Shown here one piece after another: positions 17,376 to 26,474 of a stretch of 64,000 nt of DNA. Each line of letters starts with the position of its first letter. Position 1 is the first letter of the stretch. The notes under the pieces were generated by a model, which was not told the DNA's origin, made no database searches, and saw only the letters and a list, made by a program, of their open reading frames with translations. The stretch lies in assembly GCA_017938315.1 (NCBI GenBank), contig JAGBBV010000014.1, positions 1 through 64,000 on the forward strand, read 5' to 3'. The position numbers and the translations under genes are program-made. Source of the stretch: Lachnospiraceae bacterium. Its GTDB lineage: Bacteria > Bacillota > Clostridia > Lachnospirales > Lachnospiraceae.

Positions 17376-18769
17376 TTTACTCCTTCTCGAGTATCTTCCA
17401 AGATAATGCCTTTACTTAAAAGTTCGTCTCTGATTTCATCTGCACGGGCAAAGTTCTTTTCTTTTCTTGCTGCCTGTCTTTCTGCAATCAGTGCTTCAAT
17501 GTCAGCATCCAGCATTTCTTCTTTCTTTTCCACAATAAGGCCACAGATATCGGAAAGCATGATGATTTCTGCCTTCAGTGCTTCTAAGAATTCCTTGCTG
17601 CTTTCTGCACTTGTATTGGTATTTATAAACTTTACAAGTTCAAAAATAGCAGAGATTGCATCAGCAGTGTTAAAATCATCATCCATTGCTTCATCAAACT
17701 TTGTAACAAAGTCTTCTGCTTCCTTTAGAAGTGCCTTTTCTTCCTCATTCATTGTAGCAGATGCTGCGTTTTCAAGCAAATAGTTCAAATTGCTGACACT
17801 GGTTACAATTCTTTCATAACCGTTTGCAGCTGCTTCCATAAGGTCTGCGCTGAAATTAAGCTGACTTCTGTAATGTGCGGAAAGCATGAAGAAACGAAGA
17901 ACCTGCAAATCATACTTTTCACTGATATCTCTTACAGTAAAGAAGTTGCCTGCAGACTTTGACATCTTCTTGTTATCAATATTTAAGAATGCGTTGTGCA
18001 TCCAGTATTTTGCAAACTGTTTTCCATTTGCCGCCTCAGACTGGGCAATCTCATTTTCATGATGCGGGAATACCAGGTCTTCTCCGCCTGCATGAATATC
18101 GATTTCTTCACCAAGATATTTCTTACTCATTACGGAGCATTCAATATGCCATCCGGGACGTCCGTTACACCAGGGTGACTCCCAATAAGGTTCTCCTTCT
18201 TTTTTCGGTTTCCAGAGAACAAAATCAAGGGAATCTTCTTTCTGGTCTTCGCCTGTTACAAGTAGGGAACGGTTTCCTCCTTGGAGATCATCCAAATTCT
18301 TATGAGACAGTTTTCCGTATTCTTTAAAGCTTCTGGTGCGGAAATAAACAGTACCGTCCGCTGCCACATAAGCATGGCCTTTTTCAATTAAAGTTCCAAT
18401 CATATCAAGCATGCCGCAAATTTCTTCTGTTGCTTTGGGATGTGTTGTGGCTGCTTTTACATTCATTGCCTCCATATCTTTCTTGCACTCTGCAATATAC
18501 CGCTCGGAAATGACGGAAGCATCCACGCCTTCTTCGATTGCTTTCTTGATAATCTTATCGTCTACATCCGTAAAGTTAGAAACATAGTTTACTTCATAGC
18601 CCTTATGCTCCATGTATCGTCTTACGGTATCAAATACAATCATGGGACGTGCATTTCCGATATGAATTAAATTGTATACGGTAGGTCCGCATACATACAT
18701 TTTTACCTTGCCTTCCTCTATAGGAATAAATTCTTCTTTTTTCTTTGATAATGTGTTGTAAATTTTCAT
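17360..18769 (-). CDS. cysS: Cysteinyl-tRNA synthetase
   Basis: Class I aminoacyl-tRNA synthetase, 469 residues. Visible elements are the zinc ligands starting at Cys27 (MYVCGPTVYN), HIGN (36-39, the HIGH motif), WHIECSVMS and GGEDLVFPHHENEIAQSE, and KKMSKSAGN (KMSKS). The C-terminal helical anticodon region is complete. I start it at ATG 18769, preceded by aaggagga, not at the ATG 24 bases earlier. It is the second gene after the Cys T-box, 62 nt below cysE. Confidence 0.96.
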   Translation of the reverse strand: MKIYNTLSKKKEEFIPIEEGKVKMYVCGPTVYNLIHIGNARPMIVFDTVRRYMEHKGYEVNYVSNFTDVDDKIIKKAIEEGVDASVISERYIAECKKDMEAMNVKAATTHPKATEEICGMLDMIGTLIEKGHAYVAADGTVYFRTRSFKEYGKLSHKNLDDLQGGNRSLLVTGEDQKEDSLDFVLWKPKKEGEPYWESPWCNGRPGWHIECSVMSKKYLGEEIDIHAGGEDLVFPHHENEIAQSEAANGKQFAKYWMHNAFLNIDNKKMSKSAGNFFTVRDISEKYDLQVLRFFMLSAHYRSQLNFSADLMEAAANGYERIVTSVSNLNYLLENAASATMNEEEKALLKEAEDFVTKFDEAMDDDFNTADAISAIFELVKFINTNTSAESSKEFLEALKAEIIMLSDICGLIVEKKEEMLDADIEALIAERQAARKEKNFARADEIRDELLSKGIILEDTREGVKWKRA

Positions 18770-18831
18770 GTTTTCCTCCTTCATGCAGCGCATGCTATTT
18801 GCCTTCTTTTTCGCTTATCTGTCTCTTGCTG

Positions 18832-19512
18832 TCATTCGTCCTGCTTGCTGTCTCTGGTTAAATTTCTCATCTGTTGTTCTAATTCAAGAATCCGATTAGT
18901 CATTTCTGAATTACTATGCTGCAGAGCTGTAAGTTCTTCCATAACAGGATCGGGCAAATGTATCTGATCCAATTCCTCCTGCGGAAGATTTTGCTTCAGA
19001 CGCTTTACGATACGTCCCGGAACACCGACTACCGTAGAGCCGGGTGGTACATCGGAAAGCACTACACTTCCGGCTCCGATTTTACAATTATCCCCTATGG
19101 TACAGGAACCAAGTACCTTCGCACCTGCTCCAATCATGATATTGTTTCCTAAGGTAGGATGTCGCTTTCCTTGTTCCTTACCGGTACCACCAAGTGTTAC
19201 TCCCTGATACAGGGTTACGTTATCACCGATAATGGTGGTTTCTCCTATGATAACACCGTTTCCGTGATCAATAAAGAATCCTTTTCCAATCTGTGCACCT
19301 GGATGGATTTCAATTCCGGTTTTCCGCACAGCTCTCTGGGACACCCATCTTGCCAGGAAATAATGCTTCTTTGTATATAGTCTGTGAGCAAACCGGTAAT
19401 GCAACATCACCTTAAAACTTGGATACAGAAAAACTTCCATAGTGGAATGGATTGCTGCATCGCGCTCTTTAATCAAGGCAATTTCTTCCTTCAAATGCTT
19501 CAAAAATCCCAC
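18832..19512 (-). CDS. cysE: Serine O-acetyltransferase
   Basis: Makes O-acetylserine from serine and acetyl-CoA, the first committed step of cysteine synthesis. The protein of about 226 residues has an N-terminal helical part and the left-handed beta-helix of hexapeptide repeats (about 60-175), including IDHGNGVIIGETTIIGDN and the CoA-site GGTGKEQGKRHPTLGNN. A short C-terminal coiled coil extends beyond the family core. The best start is GTG 19512, eight bases after aaagga; a GTG nine bases further up sits on the ribosome site itself. Controlled by the T-box directly upstream. Confidence 0.93.
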   Translation of the reverse strand: MGFLKHLKEEIALIKERDAAIHSTMEVFLYPSFKVMLHYRFAHRLYTKKHYFLARWVSQRAVRKTGIEIHPGAQIGKGFFIDHGNGVIIGETTIIGDNVTLYQGVTLGGTGKEQGKRHPTLGNNIMIGAGAKVLGSCTIGDNCKIGAGSVVLSDVPPGSTVVGVPGRIVKRLKQNLPQEELDQIHLPDPVMEELTALQHSNSEMTNRILELEQQMRNLTRDSKQDE

Positions 19513-19529
19513 TGGCTTCACTCCTTTAA

Positions 19530-19844
19530 AAAATAAAAAACTCCGTCCCTGTTAGAGACGAAGTTATCCGCGGTTCCACTCTATTAGAGGTACTGTACCT
19601 CCACTTTCACTCACGTAACGTGTGAATACGTGTTTCGCTACTTGATACAGGCATCACTGTGTTTCTTTGCCCGGTTCCACAAACCATTTTTCACGAAACC
19701 TGCTCCCGGACGCACTTCCATTTTAAACGCTTTAGGAATGCTTTCAGCCGGTGGCAATCCCTCTCTGTAAATGCGGCATCTTACGATGCGAAAAAATGTA
19801 CTCTTTCCGTTCTTTGCATTTAAAATCATTATAAAAATCTTTAC
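19530..19844 (-). promoter_or_regulatory. Cysteine-specific T-box leader of cysE-cysS
   Basis: The T-box sequence agagtggaaccgcgg is at 19568-19582 on the minus strand. It is followed by a terminator: a 9-bp stem (19541-19549 with 19555-19563) and a T-run. The Stem I base CGGA/TCCG and the next stem CATTTT/AAAATG enclose a specifier loop with agta-type sequence on one side and gaagTGCg on the other. The codon in register is TGC (19712-19714), which matches uncharged tRNA-Cys. Uncharged tRNA would pair with the T-box and stop termination. The specifier assignment rests on my hand fold. Confidence 0.9.
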
Positions 19845-19850
19845 ACTATC

Positions 19851-19879
19851 AGAATATGCAAAAGAAGTGTATTTGTCAA
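19851..19879 (-). promoter_or_regulatory. Promoter of the T-box cysE operon
   Basis: TTGACA (complement of 19874-19879), a 17-nt spacer, and TATTCT (complement of 19851-19856). It lies just beyond the stop codon of the HD-GYP gene and about 10 nt before the start of the T-box fold. Confidence 0.8.
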
Positions 19880-19891
19880 CAAAAAAAGGAT

Positions 19892-22108
19892 TTATTTTTC
19901 AATCATAATTTCCATGTGTTCTGTCATTGTATGAATTACTTCTTTGATTAACAACGGCAAAAATGGCTTAGTAATATATTCATCACATCCCAATTCAGCT
20001 AAATCTGCGGATATGTCAAGTGTTTTATCTCCGCTTATCAGTACCACCGGCATCTGATGCTTTACACGGATTCGTTTCAATGTTTCCAAGCCATTCATAT
20101 CCGGCATCCAAACGTCAAGTAAAATCATATCAAAATTCTGTTCATCTAATATATCCAGTGCTTCCTGTCCGCTTGTTACCGCAACAATTTCATACATGGG
20201 TTCATCCCGCATAATATGTGCAATCAACTTATTATTCATTGTGTCATCATCTACAACAAGAATTCTGCGATGCATGGATTCAATTTGTTTCATGGCATAT
20301 CCGGTATCCTCATCTATCATCTGAATCATTACATCTGCAATATAGGGATCAAACTGTGTTCCCTTACATCTTTCTATTTCTGCCCTGACAGCGCTCTGAG
20401 GCAATGCATTACGATAACTTCGGTTGCTTGCCATAGCATCGTAGGAATCTGCCACTCCAAGGATTCTTGCCACCTCCGGAATAGTTTCCCCTTTCAAACC
20501 ATTGGGATATCCTTTCCCGTCATACCGCTCATGATGATACTTCGCTGCAATCGCAATAAACCCATCATCAGAAACAGATTCCAAAATCCGGTATCCGGAT
20601 ATCGGATGAAGTTTGATAATATTAAACTCTTCATCCGTAAGTTTACCTGGTTTATTAATAATATCTGCCGGCACCCGTATTTTCCCAATATCATGTAGTA
20701 AACCCGCTTGATAAATCTTTTGCTGTTCTTCTATACTCTTTCCCATTTTAGCTGCTATCATCTGGGCATATTTTGCTACACGCTTTGAATGACCGCTTGT
20801 ATAACGGTCTTTGGCATCCACAGCATCACTGAGTGCAGTAATTGTTTGGATATATAATTTTCTTCTTTTTTCCTGTTGATTTCTAAGTTCAACAGTCTGC
20901 TCCTCTATCTTTTGTTCCAGCTCTGTTTGGAATTTCTCCATTTCCAAATTGGTTCTTATCTTATTCATTTCATCAGAAAGAACCTGTATCACCGTTACTA
21001 CCAGCAAAAGAATCAAGCCAATGCACATGTACACACCGATGACATAATGCTTTCTCGTATAAAATCCGACTATTTCCATGATACTAAAAAGCAGAAATAT
21101 CAACATTCCCCATGCAGACATGGCATACTCTTTAACTCTCTTTGTTATTAAATCAATAATAACTGTGGAAAAAGCAACCAGCATACCTAAAATTAACCAT
21201 ATATGGGAAAAGACAAGCGTTTCATAAAATTCTGCAATTCCGGCTACATGCAAAATCATGTTAACCGTTGCTTGTCCAAATACAAGTATTTCCACAATTA
21301 TATATGCTTTATGATACCTATTCCTTTGTATTTCATTAAAATATAACGCAACAAATCCACAGACCAGTTCAATCAATATATATGCCAAAAACGCACTGTA
21401 GGACGGTCTTTGGAATATCAACTGCCGGATTTCAGATTCACTAAAAATCCACAGACCAATAATTATAATTGACTGTCCCAAATAAAAAATTGCCTTTCCG
21501 TCTCTAATGGTTTTGCGTAAAACAAAATAACTTCCAATGGCTACAACACCTACTATAACCGCCAGAATTGTGGCTACCGTTACCGGTATATTTCTGCGGC
21601 ATATGGAAAACCATGCATTGTTTCCATATCCCAGAATCACTTCATTTAATTTTGTATGTGTACTGATTGTCAGTTCAATACCGATTACTTTCCCGGCATC
21701 CTGTTCTTTTAAATCTGCTACAATGTACGCACTGGGTATGTAAGAGCCCACATGCTCAAGTTCATCTCCGGTATAACTTTCGCGTAATTTTCCGTCAATG
21801 TAAATTCTGGTTTCCTGCATGGAAGATCGGACAAAGACATCCATGCCATCGGTTACGTAATCAGGAAGGGTATTTTCCAGCAAAACTTTTTCGCCACGTT
21901 CACATAACACTTCATTCGGCAGGGATATTTCTGTTATTTCATCCCCGCACTTAAGCATCCATCCCTCATTATACTTAATTGTGTCAAATTGCCCTATATT
22001 TGCCTCTGCCTCTGTCGGTTTTCCAAATACACCAATAGCAAAAAACATAATTGCTATGCCAAGCAACAGATTTGCCAAAATTTGAATATAGTACCCTAGC
22101 TTCTTCAT
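19892..22108 (-). CDS. Membrane HD-GYP phosphodiesterase with C-terminal receiver domain
   Basis: A 738-residue signalling protein. A first helix (8-28) is followed by an extracytoplasmic domain (about 30-170), seven to eight helices (about 173-377), a coiled-coil linker (380-415), an HD-GYP domain (about 418-600) and a receiver domain (614-735). The HD-GYP part has LLHDIGK (HD at 472-473), HPISG and HHERYDGKGYPNGLKG, so the metal site and GYP motif are intact; such enzymes degrade cyclic di-GMP. The receiver has VVDDD, phospho-acceptor Asp665 and Lys714. Receivers normally sit N-terminal to the output domain, so this order is unusual. The sensed signal is unknown. No partner kinase is nearby. 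Confidence 0.9.
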   Translation of the reverse strand: MKKLGYYIQILANLLLGIAIMFFAIGVFGKPTEAEANIGQFDTIKYNEGWMLKCGDEITEISLPNEVLCERGEKVLLENTLPDYVTDGMDVFVRSSMQETRIYIDGKLRESYTGDELEHVGSYIPSAYIVADLKEQDAGKVIGIELTISTHTKLNEVILGYGNNAWFSICRRNIPVTVATILAVIVGVVAIGSYFVLRKTIRDGKAIFYLGQSIIIIGLWIFSESEIRQLIFQRPSYSAFLAYILIELVCGFVALYFNEIQRNRYHKAYIIVEILVFGQATVNMILHVAGIAEFYETLVFSHIWLILGMLVAFSTVIIDLITKRVKEYAMSAWGMLIFLLFSIMEIVGFYTRKHYVIGVYMCIGLILLLVVTVIQVLSDEMNKIRTNLEMEKFQTELEQKIEEQTVELRNQQEKRRKLYIQTITALSDAVDAKDRYTSGHSKRVAKYAQMIAAKMGKSIEEQQKIYQAGLLHDIGKIRVPADIINKPGKLTDEEFNIIKLHPISGYRILESVSDDGFIAIAAKYHHERYDGKGYPNGLKGETIPEVARILGVADSYDAMASNRSYRNALPQSAVRAEIERCKGTQFDPYIADVMIQMIDEDTGYAMKQIESMHRRILVVDDDTMNNKLIAHIMRDEPMYEIVAVTSGQEALDILDEQNFDMILLDVWMPDMNGLETLKRIRVKHQMPVVLISGDKTLDISADLAELGCDEYITKPFLPLLIKEVIHTMTEHMEIMIEK

Positions 22109-22142
22109 AGTAAATTTGTCCCCACCCTATGTTTGTCTTTTG

Positions 22143-23954
22143 TTACTTATTTTCCAATATTTTACCAAGCATACTTACTCTGTTAAAGGGAAATGAAAAA
22201 TAATAACCATCCGCAAAGTCATCTGTAAGTGCCATCATCTCCTTGGCAAGCATAATCCCCGCCTGTTCGCCTTCTTCCCTGGTCATATCCCCGCGATAGC
22301 GTGCAAGCACTTCGTCTGTGACATCAATACCGGTCATTTCGTTCTTCATAAACATAGCATTTTTCAAGCTGACAAAGGGCATAATACCACAAAGAATTCT
22401 TGCTCCTGTTTCTTTCTTGATTCTTCTAAGACGCTCTGCACTCTCTTTCGTTGAAACCGGCTGGGTCAGAAAGAAAGTGGCTCCTGCTGCCATTTTTTTC
22501 TTCACACGGCTGATTTCTATCTCTATGTTTCTTCTCCCTTGATTAATGGCACCACCGTAGCATATAGGGTGATTTCCAAACTGTTCTTCATTCATATCAT
22601 TCATGATATGCATAAGTCCCACAGCATCGAAATTAAATACACTTTTTACACTGCTGCGTGCCATACTTGGAATAGGATCACCGGTAACTACTAAGAAATT
22701 ATGTATTTTATTAATATGTGCACCTAACAGCTGGGAACGCATGGCAATGGCATTCTTATCCCTGCAACAGATATGGGGCATAACGCACATTCCGGTTTCT
22801 CTTGCCACCTTCTCAGCCATTAAAATGGAGTCCGCCCTGGTTCTTCCCGAAGGTGAATCAGGAAAAGTCAGCACATCCACTCCACTTTTCTGTAATAAAT
22901 GTGCCGCATCCATTAAATTCTCGTCATCGCTTCCAAGGGGCGGTGCTAATTCAACGGCAATCAACTTTTTGCCCTCTTTTCCGGCAAAAAAACTATTATC
23001 CTCTTTAACAACCGGCAATGCCGTCACTGACACAGCCTCTACTTCTCTTTTTTCTTGTCTGAAAGAAATTTTTTCTTTCATTTTGCGTATGTATTCCGGT
23101 GTGGTGCCACAGCATCCACCGATAATATCTGCACCGTCCCGTGCAATATCATTTACCTTTTCCACAAAGTAATCTACATTGCGGTGGTCAAAAATCATAC
23201 GGTTGCTGACCACATGGGGATAGCCCGCATTAGGCAGGGCTGTTATAAAGTGCTTTCCTGACAATTGTAATTTCGACATAATCTGCTGCATATGTCCCGG
23301 ACCGATTCCGCAGTTAAATCCGATTGCATCAATGTCCTCTATGCTTTCCGTACTTTGCATTAATTTTCTGGCACTTAATCCGGACTGGCTATATCCAAAC
23401 TGATTCACTGAAAACTGCACAATGATAAAAGCCTTATCCCCGATTAATCTGATTGCTTCACGGATATCCTCCAAATCAGAAAAGGTTTCAAACACAAACA
23501 GTTTTGCCCCCTCTGCTAAAAAGGTGCGGCATATATTTACATATTCTTCAGAAATCCGTTCTCTTTCCACTTGACCATAATGGGAAATCTGACCGATATC
23601 TGCTGCCACATAGACGTCGGAGACTCCCACAGCTTTCTTTGCAAGCCGGTATCCCTCTGCCAAGGTCTTTGCTACTTCTTCCCATGTCATATCCATAGAA
23701 AGGGAATTAACAGCAAAGGTGTTTGTTCTGATAATCTGGGCGCCTGCTTCAATGTACTCCCTGTGGATTCTAAGGACTCTCTCCGGATATTTGATATTGG
23801 CAAGCTCCGGCAATTCTCCGGTATCATACAGTCCTGCATAATAGGTTCCGAATGCACCATCCATTAAGAGTTTCTGTTTCTTTATTTTATTAATAAGTTC
23901 TTGCTTCCCCTGTTGTATCATCACTTTACCGGCTTTCTTTATGCTCTGCTGCAT
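22143..23954 (-). CDS. Homocysteine S-methyltransferase / methylenetetrahydrofolate reductase fusion
   Basis: Bifunctional methionine-cycle protein of the YitJ type, about 603 residues. The N-terminal half is a homocysteine methyltransferase barrel with DGAFGTYY and zinc cysteines in GFNCGIGP and [13 protein letters not shown]. The C-terminal half (from about 315) is an MTHFR barrel with [14 protein letters not shown], a VTGD segment and FFLTQPVST. Methyl-folate made by one half can feed the other or a separate methylase. There is no cobalamin-binding domain. The start is uncertain: ATG 23954 has agga eight bases before it and overlaps the ispF end; ATG 23921 is the alternative. I see no SAM riboswitch. 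Confidence 0.88.
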   Translation of the reverse strand: MQQSIKKAGKVMIQQGKQELINKIKKQKLLMDGAFGTYYAGLYDTGELPELANIKYPERVLRIHREYIEAGAQIIRTNTFAVNSLSMDMTWEEVAKTLAEGYRLAKKAVGVSDVYVAADIGQISHYGQVERERISEEYVNICRTFLAEGAKLFVFETFSDLEDIREAIRLIGDKAFIIVQFSVNQFGYSQSGLSARKLMQSTESIEDIDAIGFNCGIGPGHMQQIMSKLQLSGKHFITALPNAGYPHVVSNRMIFDHRNVDYFVEKVNDIARDGADIIGGCCGTTPEYIRKMKEKISFRQEKREVEAVSVTALPVVKEDNSFFAGKEGKKLIAVELAPPLGSDDENLMDAAHLLQKSGVDVLTFPDSPSGRTRADSILMAEKVARETGMCVMPHICCRDKNAIAMRSQLLGAHINKIHNFLVVTGDPIPSMARSSVKSVFNFDAVGLMHIMNDMNEEQFGNHPICYGGAINQGRRNIEIEISRVKKKMAAGATFFLTQPVSTKESAERLRRIKKETGARILCGIMPFVSLKNAMFMKNEMTGIDVTDEVLARYRGDMTREEGEQAGIMLAKEMMALTDDFADGYYFSFPFNRVSMLGKILENK

Positions 23955-24484
23955 CCACTGCATCCTGCACACTTGTTATTCTGTTCTGTTACATCCTCGC
24001 TCCCCACACCCACAGGGCTTGTAAGAAGGCAGATAGCCTGGGATGAAATTCCTTCTCCTGTTCCTGTAAACCCAAGTCCTTCTTCTGTAGTAGCCTTTAC
24101 ATTTACCTGTCTTACATCAATGCTAAGAGCTTTTGCAATATTGGCACGCATTGTATCAATATGAGAACGCATCTTTGGTGCCTGTGCGATGATTGTTGCA
24201 TCTATATTTTCAATAAAAAATAAATTTTCTTCCAAAAGTTTTCCTACCTGCACAAGTAAATCCATAGATGAAATACCCTTATAGGCAGGGTCCGTATCCG
24301 GAAAATGTTTTCCGATATCTCCAAGGGCTGCTGCCCCTAAAAGAGCATCCATGATTGCATGTAAAAGAACATCTGCATCAGAATGGCCAAGAAGTCCCTT
24401 TTCATAAGGAATTTCCACGCCACCGATAATCATCTTACGTCCTTCCACCAATTTATGAACATCATATCCCATTCCGATTCTCAT
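23939..24484 (-). CDS. ispF: 2-C-methyl-D-erythritol 2,4-cyclodiphosphate synthase with Cys-rich tail
   Basis: MEP-pathway isoprenoid enzyme that closes the cyclodiphosphate ring. The catalytic core shows GYDVH (metal ligands Asp8 and His10), [19 protein letters not shown] with the third ligand His, [10 protein letters not shown], and the C-terminal [15 protein letters not shown]. The protein is 181 residues, against about 157 for the family. The extra residues end [10 protein letters not shown], three cysteines in C-x2-C-x2-C. The downstream methyltransferase gene begins inside or just after this tail. aaagga precedes the ATG. Confidence 0.95.
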   Translation of the reverse strand: MRIGMGYDVHKLVEGRKMIIGGVEIPYEKGLLGHSDADVLLHAIMDALLGAAALGDIGKHFPDTDPAYKGISSMDLLVQVGKLLEENLFFIENIDATIIAQAPKMRSHIDTMRANIAKALSIDVRQVNVKATTEEGLGFTGTGEGISSQAICLLTSPVGVGSEDVTEQNNKCAGCSGCSRA

Positions 24485-24604
24485 ATTATCATTTCCTTTC
24501 TTAGTGTATAAACCCGTCTATCTATATGATTAATGAAAATATCTGTCACTCTATTAATTATTATAGCATATAATATCAGCAATCAAACTTTTTAGGAAAA
24601 CAAT

Positions 24605-25255
24605 TTGAAAAAAATCTTAATTGCCGGTTATCCTGACCTGACTAAAAATTATGAAAATGCACTTGCCTGCCTTGGGGCAGAGTGTACTACTTCCCTGCAT
24701 GTTCCGGACATTTTCTGTTATGACGGACTTATCTTGCCCGGTGGCGGAGACATTGACCCCAAACTGTTTGGACAGCTAAATCAAGGCTCCCGCAAAATTG
24801 ACCCTATGCTTGACAGGCTACAAATGGCCATCCTTCATGAGTTTGTCATCTATCAAAAGCCCATTCTCGGCATCTGTAAAGGTATGCAGCTAATCAACAT
24901 CTTTTTCGGCGGTGATATCTATCAGCATTTATCTGCTTATAAGTCCCATCAATATGAAGAAAAAGATCAAATTCATGAAACATATGCTAAAGAAGACAGC
25001 CTTTTATATCATCTTTACGGTGAACGTTTCACTGTCAACAGTGCCCATCACCAAGGGGTACATTCTCCGGGACGAAATATCCAATATATCCAGCACTGTC
25101 CTGATGGTGTGGTGGAAGGCCTTTCTCATGCCTATCTTCCTATTGTAGGAGTGCAATGGCATCCGGAGCGTATGTGCTTTGCACATAAAAGGGAAGATAC
25201 TGCAGATGGTTCTCTTCTTCTTGCCTCTTTCCTTAATTATTTTCATCAAGTTTAA
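24605..25255 (+). CDS. Class I glutamine amidotransferase-like hydrolase (peptidase C26, PuuD-like)
   Basis: A 216-residue cytoplasmic hydrolase of the gamma-glutamyl-GABA hydrolase type. It has LPGGGDIDP, the nucleophile elbow GICKGMQLIN (Cys) and GVQWHPE with the catalytic His and Glu. Members remove gamma-glutamyl groups from amines or short peptides; the substrate here is unknown. It starts with TTG, with aggaaaa at good spacing. It is divergent from ispF, and its 3' end runs 23 nt into the convergent bioY gene. Confidence 0.88.
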   Translation: MKKILIAGYPDLTKNYENALACLGAECTTSLHVPDIFCYDGLILPGGGDIDPKLFGQLNQGSRKIDPMLDRLQMAILHEFVIYQKPILGICKGMQLINIFFGGDIYQHLSAYKSHQYEEKDQIHETYAKEDSLLYHLYGERFTVNSAHHQGVHSPGRNIQYIQHCPDGVVEGLSHAYLPIVGVQWHPERMCFAHKREDTADGSLLLASFLNYFHQV

Positions 25256-25799
25256 GTACTAATGCCAGCCTTTTCCGAAACACCATAACCAGACAAATTT
25301 TGATGGCATCCGGGATTACAAAAGGCAATACACAGGTAATAAGCACTGTTGATACTGCTGTCTGCCCTCCACTTTGCCCATAGAAACAAACAAACCATGC
25401 GGTTCCAAATACATAGCAAATCAAAATACCAATGACCATGGACAGTGCAAGTACCACATTCCTTTTCCCAAATATTCTTTCCATAAGCCACATAAATAAT
25501 GCAGCGAGCAAAAAGCCCAGCATATAGCCACCGGTTATATCAAAGAGTCTCCCGACTCCGCCCATGAAACCGGAAAAAACAGGAAGCCCAGCGGCCCCCA
25601 TAAGCAAATAGAGTACTACCGCTAATGTTCCTCTTTTCCCCCCAAGTACAGCCACTGCCAAAAATACAGCAAAGGTCTGCATGGTAAAAGGGACAGCTGT
25701 CGGAACGGATATCCATGAGCATATCACAATAAGCACCGAAAACAGTGCCACGTAAGTCATATCAATTGTCTTCATCCCCCTGCTGCCTGTTTCTTTCAT
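25233..25799 (-). CDS. bioY: Biotin ECF transporter substrate-binding subunit BioY
   Basis: A 188-residue integral membrane S-component for biotin uptake with six helices. It has the BioY signatures VPFTMQTFAVFLAVAVLGGKRG, GLPVFSGFMGGVG and DITGGYMLGF. Energy-coupling subunits are not in the window and are presumably shared. The ATG lies seven bases after agagga, directly following the stop of the zinc-peptidase gene. Confidence 0.93.
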   Translation of the reverse strand: MKETGSRGMKTIDMTYVALFSVLIVICSWISVPTAVPFTMQTFAVFLAVAVLGGKRGTLAVVLYLLMGAAGLPVFSGFMGGVGRLFDITGGYMLGFLLAALFMWLMERIFGKRNVVLALSMVIGILICYVFGTAWFVCFYGQSGGQTAVSTVLITCVLPFVIPDAIKICLVMVFRKRLALVLKLDENN

Positions 25800-25800
25800 T

Positions 25801-26460
25801 TCATATTCCTCTTCTTATCTGTTCTTCAATAAACCGGACATCTTCCGGCCTTATATATCCCACCTTGTGATAGGAAAATCCAAGTTTCGTCTCCATCACC
25901 TGATAGCCCCGCTGCAAATACTCCCCGAACCCGTAGTAAACTGCTGCAGTATCCGTAAGCACTTCATTCTTTAATGTATCTGAAAAATGAACGCCCTGAT
26001 AAAGTAAATATAAATGCATCACTTCATGGGCAAGCACCGCTGTAATCACCTCAGGCGTGTAAAACTCATGAAGCTGTAAGTTTATAGTGGTAAAGGCACC
26101 GTTGGTGGCAATATTTCCGGCATACTCCTTGGTATAGTCATCCTGAAACTGCAACCGTATATATTGCCCGTCTATCCCTACATGGGCTGCAATGTCACAA
26201 AGCAAACTCCTAAGAGTTTCTTCGTTATGCAAATCATTTGTAAGCTCACGCATCAAATGCTCCGGTGCCTTGTAAGGTTCACCCGGTGTTTTTTCTCTTT
26301 TTTTTAGTAGTGCAAGTGCTTCCGTAATCTGGTTTCTGTCTACTTTGGAAAGAGCACTTGCCGGAACCGGTGCTTCCTTTAGCACAAACCGCTTAAATAG
26401 AAAATATACAAATCCGATTACGGTAAGTATTTCAAAAAACGTATTCAAAGAAAATGACAT
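25801..26460 (-). CDS. Membrane-anchored zinc metallopeptidase (HExxH)
   Basis: A 219-residue protein with an N-terminal helix (about 7-24) and a metallopeptidase-like domain. AHEVMHLYL gives H145-E146-x2-H149, and NEVLTDTAAVYYGFG about 17 residues later supplies Glu166 or Asp170 as a third ligand, in gluzincin style (M48-like). The domain is smaller than typical M48 peptidases, and I do not recognise a named member. The substrate is unknown. Start ATG follows gggagag. It lies between an ABC-F gene (14 nt) and bioY (1 nt), so the three share a transcript. Confidence 0.7.
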   Translation of the reverse strand: MSFSLNTFFEILTVIGFVYFLFKRFVLKEAPVPASALSKVDRNQITEALALLKKREKTPGEPYKAPEHLMRELTNDLHNEETLRSLLCDIAAHVGIDGQYIRLQFQDDYTKEYAGNIATNGAFTTINLQLHEFYTPEVITAVLAHEVMHLYLLYQGVHFSDTLKNEVLTDTAAVYYGFGEYLQRGYQVMETKLGFSYHKVGYIRPEDVRFIEEQIRRGI

Positions 26461-26474
26461 ACTCTCTCCCTATG

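Noticed and set aside
23955..24140. SAM or cobalamin riboswitch ahead of the methionine-cycle fusion gene
   Set aside because: The gene starts inside or just after the ispF coding end, leaving no untranslated leader for a riboswitch.
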